Origin: CAZJDM01 sp964544765
Lineage (GTDB): Bacteria; Bdellovibrionota_B; Oligoflexia; CAYFLR01
Assembly (NCBI GenBank): GCA_964544765.1
Contig: CAZJDM010000198.1
Span: 1-7,495, forward strand
DNA: 7,495 nucleotides
Reading direction: 5' to 3'
Positions 1 through 4,858 of the stretch are shown here, in pieces. The notes beneath the pieces were generated by a model that saw only the letters and a program-made list of their open reading frames with translations, ran no database searches and was not told the origin of the DNA. Numbering within the stretch: position 1 is the first letter of the stretch; each line of letters opens with the position of its first letter. The position numbers were made by a program, and so were the translations under genes.

Positions 1-50
1 TCAAATTTTTTTTATTTTTCATGTCAAGGTGGGGTCTAGGCCTAACTTAC
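1..50. repeat. Left arm of a 50-bp perfect inverted repeat bounding the window
   Basis: Bases 1-50 are identical, without a mismatch, to the reverse complement of 7445-7494, and identity stops at base 51. The outer half is a T-rich run and the inner half contains the palindrome TAGGCCTA. The left copy is read through in frame by the truncated methyltransferase, whose first ATG (position 21) lies inside the repeat. It could be the terminal repeat of a mobile element or linear replicon. It could also be a multicopy sequence at which assembly stopped on both sides. No transposase is visible, so the first reading is only an inference. Confidence 0.9.
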
Positions 51-452
51 GATAATTCCACTACCTTTCCTTTTAGAGATAACCTATTTGATGCTGTAGT
101 CATGAATCGAGGATTATGTGAATGTCGCCCTGATACCTCTTATAGTACTTGCGGGGGAATTCCTTTAAGTCATAGTGATGCAAAATCCTTTTTAAGGGAG
201 GTTATACGAGTTTTAAACAAAAATAATCCTAAGGCAACAGCTTTTCTATTAGGTTCAGTGGCCCATACATTGAGAGAAGAAGTTTTTTGGAATACTGTTG
301 GCCTTGATGTTATGAGAGAAAATGGCTCTATAAATATAGAGTCAGTGCATTATAAAGCAATTGATAAAGGAAGAAGAAAAGGAAAAAATAAGGGAGTAAT
401 TTTTATTGGACTAAAAATATCTGTTCGGCTTCAACCTGGTTCGTCGTCATAA
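3..452 (+). CDS. SAM-dependent methyltransferase, 5'-truncated C-terminal part
   Basis: The frame is open from the window edge. The first ATG is at 21 (143 codons) but has no ribosome binding site, only T-rich repeat sequence upstream, so this is more likely the rest of a longer gene than a complete one. Numbering from that ATG, residues 15-30 (TTFPFRDNLFDAVVMN) match the motif around beta-strand 4 of class I methyltransferases. Residues 53-66 (AKSFLREVIRVLNK) match the helix and 'RVLkpgG' segment that follows. The glycine-rich SAM-binding motif I and the acidic end of beta 2 should lie N-terminal and are absent. Three cysteines (33, 35, 44) sit in a loop after strand 4. The fragment cannot be an active enzyme by itself. 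It is followed by about 200 bases of control region and is not evidently in the downstream operon. The substrate is unknown. It is either a gene broken at the repeat or a gene cut by the window edge. Confidence 0.6.
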   Translation, partial: KFFLFFMSRWGLGLTYDNSTTFPFRDNLFDAVVMNRGLCECRPDTSYSTCGGIPLSHSDAKSFLREVIRVLNKNNPKATAFLLGSVAHTLREEVFWNTVGLDVMRENGSINIESVHYKAIDKGRRKGKNKGVIFIGLKISVRLQPGSSS

Positions 453-576
453 ATCTTGATTCGTGTGCGTTCATCTGAATAAAAAGTATACAATTGTCAA
501 TAAAGTACAAAATTAAAACTATATAAGAATGCAAATAACGCTAAAACTATCTATAAATACAATCTATTAAGAATGC

Positions 577-605
577 TTGTATTCGGTGTGATAATTGCAT
601 ACAAT
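577..605 (+). promoter_or_regulatory. Predicted sigma-70-type promoter for the leader and operon
   Basis: A -35-like TTGTAT (577-582) is followed after exactly 17 bases by TACAAT (600-605), one mismatch from the consensus -10. Transcription would start near 611-613, just at the hairpin 611-627, giving an untranslated leader of about 185 bases before the transporter gene. An imperfect palindrome (571-584, GAATGCTTGTATTC) overlaps the -35 box. The 9-base word TAAGAATGC occurs at 524-532 and again at 568-576, so a repressor or activator site is conceivable. This is inferred from base matches alone. Confidence 0.45.
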
Positions 606-610
606 CTTTA

Positions 611-627
611 TGTCCTAATTTTGGACA
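611..627 (+). promoter_or_regulatory. Hairpin at the predicted 5' end of the transcript
   Basis: TGTCC (611-615) pairs with GGACA (623-627) across a 7-base loop TAATTTT. If the predicted promoter is right, the mRNA begins almost directly with this stem, which could protect the 5' end. The same TGTCC can also pair with GGACA at 703-707 near the end of the small reading frame, so it may take part in alternative folding of the leader. The stem is short and could be chance. Confidence 0.3.
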
Positions 628-643
628 CAAATAACTAAATAAG

Positions 644-653
644 AAGGAGGTGA
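644..653 (+). promoter_or_regulatory. Perfect Shine-Dalgarno sequence of the 17-codon frame
   Basis: AAGGAGGTGA is a full-length match to the usual 3' end of 16S rRNA, with 7 bases between GGAGG and the ATG at 658. It is far stronger than the site of the large gene downstream (only AGG at 789-791). The bases 648-654 (AGGTGAG) are complementary to 756-762 (CTCACCT), the right arm of the downstream hairpin, so the site could be masked in one fold of the leader RNA. Confidence 0.8.
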
Positions 654-657
654 GATT

Positions 658-711
658 ATGTTGAAACTGTTTGCTATATTTTTAGGTATTGGCTCTCCAA
701 TTGGACAGTAA
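658..711 (+). CDS. 17-residue hydrophobic leader peptide or small peptide precursor
   Basis: The frame encodes MLKLFAIFLGIGSPIGQ and ends with TAA. The evidence that it is translated is the perfect ribosome binding site at ideal spacing; length alone would never support a gene. The peptide is hydrophobic (LFAIFLGIG) with one lysine near the start. It has no cysteine or serine/threonine-rich core like a modified peptide, and no run of one amino acid as in amino-acid attenuators. It lies 86 bases ahead of the MFS fusion gene. Its codons 11-13 (688-695) are complementary to the left arm of the hairpin 737-760. Two readings fit. It could be a leader whose translation or ribosome stalling decides the RNA fold, as for ermC, cat or mef-type resistance genes. 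It could also be the precursor of a short hydrophobic signalling peptide handled by the peptide-binding transporter fusion downstream. I favour the leader reading because of the complementary RNA segments. Confidence 0.6.
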   Translation: MLKLFAIFLGIGSPIGQ

Positions 712-767
712 ATTGTCAAGTTGGTAATTCAAACCAGTGAGCCAATGCACATTGGCTCACCTGACAA
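686..767 (+). promoter_or_regulatory. Attenuator-like leader RNA with mutually exclusive stems
   Basis: The main stem pairs 737-747 (GTGAGCCAATG) with 750-760 (CATTGGCTCAC). With a realistic loop it is 10 perfect pairs. Outside it, TTGTCA (713-718) can pair with TGACAA (762-767) and TGGT (722-725) with ACCA (733-736), giving a three-way junction. The left arm 739-746 (GAGCCAAT) is also fully complementary to 688-695 (ATTGGCTC) inside the 17-codon frame. With 687 and 686 this extends to about 10 pairs, and it excludes the main stem. A third stem, 688-692 with 697-701, competes with that one. No T run follows on either strand, so it is not an intrinsic terminator. Control of translation, or of mRNA stability, is more likely. 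A ribosome on the small frame would cover 686-701 and free the left arm. Confidence 0.5.
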
Positions 768-797
768 AAACGATTAAAAAAAGATATTAGGTTTTCT

Positions 798-3470
798 ATG
801 CAATTATCGATTATTTATTTTATTATATATTTTATCTTTTCTTTTAGTTCTCAATTTTACTCACTTAGTTTAATTATAGGATCTGCTATTGAAAATGGCG
901 TAGCTAAAACAAGTATTGTAATGATATTTTTAACTATCTCTTCACTTATTGCTCTGTTCGTTAACATTTTTAAAACTAAATCTATTCCCCTTGCAAAGAT
1001 TTGGTTGCCTAGTACATTGTTATATTTCCTGTCTGCTATTTTGATCATTTTCTCAAAAATCTATAGTCCTATTTGGATGATAGTATTTTTTGTACGTTCT
1101 GTAGCAGCAGTAATCATCCTGGCAAAAATTAGATCAAGTGTTAGCATACTTTTTCCTACCAAAATATTAAAAGCAAATAAGTATATCCAAATTATTAGTG
1201 TAATAGCTACTCTTACATCCTTTGGGCTTAGTCCCCTGGTTGTTAGTTATATGGGACTAGAGTCTATATTTATTATTGATGCTGCGATTGTGTTTTTTGG
1301 ATTTATTTGTCTAAAGATCTTTTTTGCTACCTCTTCAAATAAAAATCAGCCTACAGAAACCACTACTAATCAGTTAAAAATTGAGAATCCATTTAAAAAA
1401 ATAAACCTAAACAATATCTTAATTGCAAGTTATACTTTTTTGGTTTGGTCTGTGCTCGGTGTATTTCATGTTTTAGAAGTCCCATTATTAAAAGAAAGAT
1501 TTGATGTCCAAGCTTCAGAAATCTCATTTATATTCATTCTTGCTCTGGCTTTTAATCTGATATCTACTTATTTGACTCCTGAGAAAATCTTACAGAGACA
1601 ACACTTATATAAACTATTAGGAGCATCAGCAGCTTTAATGATGCTATCTGGAACTTTATACTTACTTACGTTTAATTTTCAAATTGTATTACTGTTAGTT
1701 GTTTTGATAGGGTTTGGCAATGGGATTTTTAATTTAACTCAAACCACTATAATTAATAACTTACCCAAAGAAGATAATAGGTCTATTGGTTATATTTTAG
1801 TGAATATCTTTACCAATATAGGAATGTTGCTCAGTGCTGGTGTAATTTTTTTGGGGGAAAATCTAGGTTTATTATTACAAACAGTCACCTTTTTTGCGGG
1901 TTTTTTAACAATAGTTCTTGGTTTTGTTTCTATTATTGTAAACTATATAAGTAAAAAATCTTCCTATTCATATGTTTGTTTAATATTTTTATTTTTGATT
2001 CTATTTAATCCACAAATTGTAGAGGCAAAAACTTTCAAAGTTCCTGTTGATGATATTCCTAAGAAGCTAGACCCAACAAATATTCTGGACATTAGCTCTG
2101 CATTTATAATGGGTCAAACCTATGATACTCTCTATGAATATTCTTCAACAAATAACTTAATACCTAGACTTGCTAAGAACCACCAAATAAGTCCCGATGG
2201 CAAACAAATTATAATAGAAATAAATAATAAATTGCAATTTAGTGATGGTAGTCAGTTAACTTCTCGTATAGTTGCCTTATCTCTTGCAAGAACCATAAAA
2301 ATCATGGGCGAAAGTATTAAATGGGCATTTGGAGAGATTGAGGGATTTGATTTCTTTATTGGGAAATCATCAAATAAAGAGGAATTCCCGAAAGGATTAA
2401 AAGTCGTTTCACCAACAAAAATTAAAATAACTCTAAAATCATCTTTTCCTTACTTTTTACAAGTTTTGCCAGCTCCATACTTTGCTATAACCAAAGAATC
2501 CTCAAAAAGACAATTGATTGGAACAGGAGACTATGAAGTTAAAACGATAGCTAATGATAAACTTGTTCTCACTATTCGCAAAGATAGAAAGGCTTATTTT
2601 AAAAATTCTCCTAGCAAAGTTGAATTCATCAAAGTAAAGAGTAGAAGTGCAGCGTTAAAACTAGCTCATCAGGGTATGATTGATTTCACTGTAATACAAA
2701 ATAAAAACATACTCAGGAATAAAAGTCCCAAAAACTTCAATTATAAGACCTTTGACTATTTACAGTCCATAATACTTCAATTTAATTTACGAGGTAATGT
2801 TTTCAAATCCAAAACAAATCGAACTCAATTTGCTCAGATATTTTCTCAAGTAATCAACAAAAGTAAATATAAGTTGACACCAACATCAATAGGAGTGCCC
2901 CTCTCTTGGGAATTATTTAAATATACTGAAAGCTCACAGAAACTTCACCCAAGAAGAAAAAGCATCACTCAAAATAAATTGAAAAAATTTGAAGTTCTCT
3001 TTTCTGATTCCGCCGGAATTTTCAAAGATAGTTTTAACAATGAGTTAAGTAAAAACCTACTAAAGAAAGGGTTTCAAGTCAGTTTTCATCGTTCCTCAGT
3101 ATCTAATTTCTTTAAAAAATTAAAATCAGGTGATTTTGAGGTTGCTTTATGGGGGTATATACCAGATTATTTGGATCCCGATGCTTTTTTAACGCCACTT
3201 TTAAAAACGAATCAGCAGTACAATTTCTCGGGATATTCAAATACTACGGTTGATGTTTTGTTAACACTTGCAAGAGAAGTTCCCGACCAATTATCTCGTC
3301 ACTTAATTTTTGATAAAGTTTTTTCTATTCTTCAACAGGAAAATCCAGTTTACTTTCTTGGATCACAGGTGGGAAGCTATATTATTTCTAAAAACTGGCA
3401 GTTAAACACAATTCCTGGATTAGGATTACATACTATTAAAATTAAAAACATTGTCGGAGCAAATAAATGA
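798..3470 (+). CDS. MFS transporter fused to an SBP_bac_5 solute-binding domain
   Basis: This 890-residue membrane protein has two halves. Residues about 4-383 form a 12-helix major facilitator, split by a polar cytoplasmic loop at 177-206. 'LKANKYIQ...' at 124-131 and 'GFGNGIFNLTQTTIINNLP' at 305-323 resemble the MFS_3 group (MefA, EntS), which are mostly exporters. Residues 386-410 look like a retained signal peptide: KK, a hydrophobic stretch and then VEA before KTF, a plausible signal peptidase I site. This thirteenth segment would put the rest outside the membrane. Residues 411-885 are a complete SBP_bac_5 domain of the OppA/DppA/NikA type, with 'FSDGSQLTS' (481-489), 'IGTGDYEV' (574-581) and 'LWGYIPDYLDPDAFL' (784-798). 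Such domains normally serve ABC importers, and no ABC permease or ATPase is encoded here. The start codon has a weak ribosome binding site and lies behind a structured leader, which suggests regulated translation. It overlaps the next gene by 4 bases. The substrate is unknown; peptide, drug and metallophore are all possible. Confidence 0.88.
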   Translation: MQLSIIYFIIYFIFSFSSQFYSLSLIIGSAIENGVAKTSIVMIFLTISSLIALFVNIFKTKSIPLAKIWLPSTLLYFLSAILIIFSKIYSPIWMIVFFVRSVAAVIILAKIRSSVSILFPTKILKANKYIQIISVIATLTSFGLSPLVVSYMGLESIFIIDAAIVFFGFICLKIFFATSSNKNQPTETTTNQLKIENPFKKINLNNILIASYTFLVWSVLGVFHVLEVPLLKERFDVQASEISFIFILALAFNLISTYLTPEKILQRQHLYKLLGASAALMMLSGTLYLLTFNFQIVLLLVVLIGFGNGIFNLTQTTIINNLPKEDNRSIGYILVNIFTNIGMLLSAGVIFLGENLGLLLQTVTFFAGFLTIVLGFVSIIVNYISKKSSYSYVCLIFLFLILFNPQIVEAKTFKVPVDDIPKKLDPTNILDISSAFIMGQTYDTLYEYSSTNNLIPRLAKNHQISPDGKQIIIEINNKLQFSDGSQLTSRIVALSLARTIKIMGESIKWAFGEIEGFDFFIGKSSNKEEFPKGLKVVSPTKIKITLKSSFPYFLQVLPAPYFAITKESSKRQLIGTGDYEVKTIANDKLVLTIRKDRKAYFKNSPSKVEFIKVKSRSAALKLAHQGMIDFTVIQNKNILRNKSPKNFNYKTFDYLQSIILQFNLRGNVFKSKTNRTQFAQIFSQVINKSKYKLTPTSIGVPLSWELFKYTESSQKLHPRRKSITQNKLKKFEVLFSDSAGIFKDSFNNELSKNLLKKGFQVSFHRSSVSNFFKKLKSGDFEVALWGYIPDYLDPDAFLTPLLKTNQQYNFSGYSNTTVDVLLTLAREVPDQLSRHLIFDKVFSILQQENPVYFLGSQVGSYIISKNWQLNTIPGLGLHTIKIKNIVGANK

Positions 3471-4858
3471 AAGTTAAGAACTATAGCTATGCCAGAGCGT
3501 ATTCTCTAATAGACAAAGATTTTATAAACGATTTTAAAATGTTAAAAAAGTTTTCTGCATCAATCAAAGGTACTATTGCTGCTGTTGGAGCAGGTAGTGG
3601 TAGGTTACTGAAGGCAAAACTTAATAATAATGTTTTACTTATTGAGAATGATAAAGAAATGCTCAAAATATTGAGAGAAAGAGTTAGGTATAATAAGTCT
3701 AAATATAAAAATAAAATCATATTTGCAGATGCCTTTAACATGCCTCTTAAAAATAACTCTGTCGAAGGAGTGCTGCTGGATAATAGCGTTATTGCTGAGA
3801 TGATTTTATTTGAATTTGCAATAGCTGAGTCCTTTCGAATACTTAAGAATGGTGGCAAAGTATTGATTAGTACTATGAATCCTAAAGTATGGCCACAGTT
3901 AAGATATAAAGAGTTAAAAAAGGTTCAAGATGACAATATTAACTACTCCTACTATATTAAATCATATCCAGTCCCTAATATGGGCAAGCATTCTTTTGAA
4001 ACAAGACTAGAAACTTGTTGTGAAGAATTGCAAAGAACATTTATTATTCCCCAAATACTTGTGCCAATAGAAAAACTAGTTTCTTTAGTAAAAAGAATTG
4101 GATTTCAAATAGACCACCTATATGGTGATTTTGATTTTAGCAGTTTTAATGAGAAACAATCCTTAATGGGTACTATAATTGCTTCAAAGCCAGAAGCTCC
4201 TAGTATCAAAATAACTTTCCCTGAGCTTCAAACAAAGTATGATGAGTATGCCGACCAATATAATACTATTGCTTCAAAAGGAAAGTATTCTGTTCCAAAA
4301 TGGGTTATTGAACAGACCAGTGATTTAAAAGGAAAATATCAGACGGTTTTAGACTTAGCTTGTGCTAACGGTTTAATCTCTCAAACTATTCATCAGGCAG
4401 GTATCAAAGGTCAATTTTTTGGTATTGATTTTTCAAACCAAATGCTGAATGAAGCCAGAAGTAAAAAAATATTTCGTGGATTATTACAAGCTGACCTAAG
4501 TAAAGGTTTGCCCATTATTGCTGAACAACAATTTGATTTGGTTTTAGCCTGTGGGTTTTTAGAGTTCATTCCAAAACCCTTAAAGCTATTAAAACAAATA
4601 TCCAAATCACTCAAGTCGTACGGCAGCGTTATATTAACATTTGAAAAACTTACTCAAGAATCTTTAAAAGCAGGTAAATTAGACCCTTCATCCAAGATGA
4701 CAAAATATCCCATATCTAAAAAGGAATTATTGATTTTGCTAGAAAATTCAGGGTTAAAGATTTTGAAGTTTGTTGAACGCATAGGTTATACATCTCCGAC
4801 GCTAAAAAAGAAAATACCTTATTTCATGGTTAAAGCTGGGGTAGCAAATGAAAATTAG
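3467..4858 (+). CDS. Protein with two tandem class I SAM-dependent methyltransferase domains
   Basis: The 463-residue protein is predicted cytoplasmic, with no signal peptide or membrane helix. Domain 1 (about 30-240) has motif I AAVGAGSGR (38-46), an acidic strand-2 end (E60, D62), FADAFNMPL (86-94) and FRILKNGGKVLIST (123-136). Domain 2 (about 250-460) has VLDLACANG (294-302), FFGIDFSNQM (317-326), LQADLSKGLP (340-349) and FDLVLACGFLEFIP (356-369). The two domains are unlike each other in sequence, so this looks like a fusion of different enzymes more than a recent duplication. Both keep enough of motif I to bind SAM. I do not recognise the substrate. Small-molecule rather than rRNA or DNA methylation is likely because no nucleic-acid target motif (such as NPPY) is seen. 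The class I fold also covers nicotianamine-synthase-like enzymes, so methyl transfer is not certain. The start is set by ATGA overlapping the transporter stop and by GGAG at 3456-3459. The end overlaps the kinase start by 11 bases. Confidence 0.85.
   Translation: MKVKNYSYARAYSLIDKDFINDFKMLKKFSASIKGTIAAVGAGSGRLLKAKLNNNVLLIENDKEMLKILRERVRYNKSKYKNKIIFADAFNMPLKNNSVEGVLLDNSVIAEMILFEFAIAESFRILKNGGKVLISTMNPKVWPQLRYKELKKVQDDNINYSYYIKSYPVPNMGKHSFETRLETCCEELQRTFIIPQILVPIEKLVSLVKRIGFQIDHLYGDFDFSSFNEKQSLMGTIIASKPEAPSIKITFPELQTKYDEYADQYNTIASKGKYSVPKWVIEQTSDLKGKYQTVLDLACANGLISQTIHQAGIKGQFFGIDFSNQMLNEARSKKIFRGLLQADLSKGLPIIAEQQFDLVLACGFLEFIPKPLKLLKQISKSLKSYGSVILTFEKLTQESLKAGKLDPSSKMTKYPISKKELLILLENSGLKILKFVERIGYTSPTLKKKIPYFMVKAGVANEN

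Noticed and set aside
494..527. Second promoter from TTGTCA (494-499) and TATATA/TATAAG (520-527)
   Set aside because: The spacing is 20-22 bases, too long for a good sigma-70 promoter. The pair at 577-605 fits better.
737..760. Strong hairpin as an intrinsic terminator
   Set aside because: The stem is perfect, but it is followed by an A-rich run on the plus strand and by mixed sequence on the minus strand. Neither gives the needed U tract in RNA.
798..3470. A separate solute-binding protein gene starting internally near 1950
   Set aside because: No in-frame ATG, GTG or TTG with a ribosome binding site is evident at the signal-peptide-like segment, and the frame is continuous from the MFS part.
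3487..3858. Minus-strand 123-codon frame opposite the methyltransferase
   Set aside because: The plus strand carries clear SAM-binding motifs there. The minus-strand product is leucine/serine-rich in the way expected of a shadow frame.
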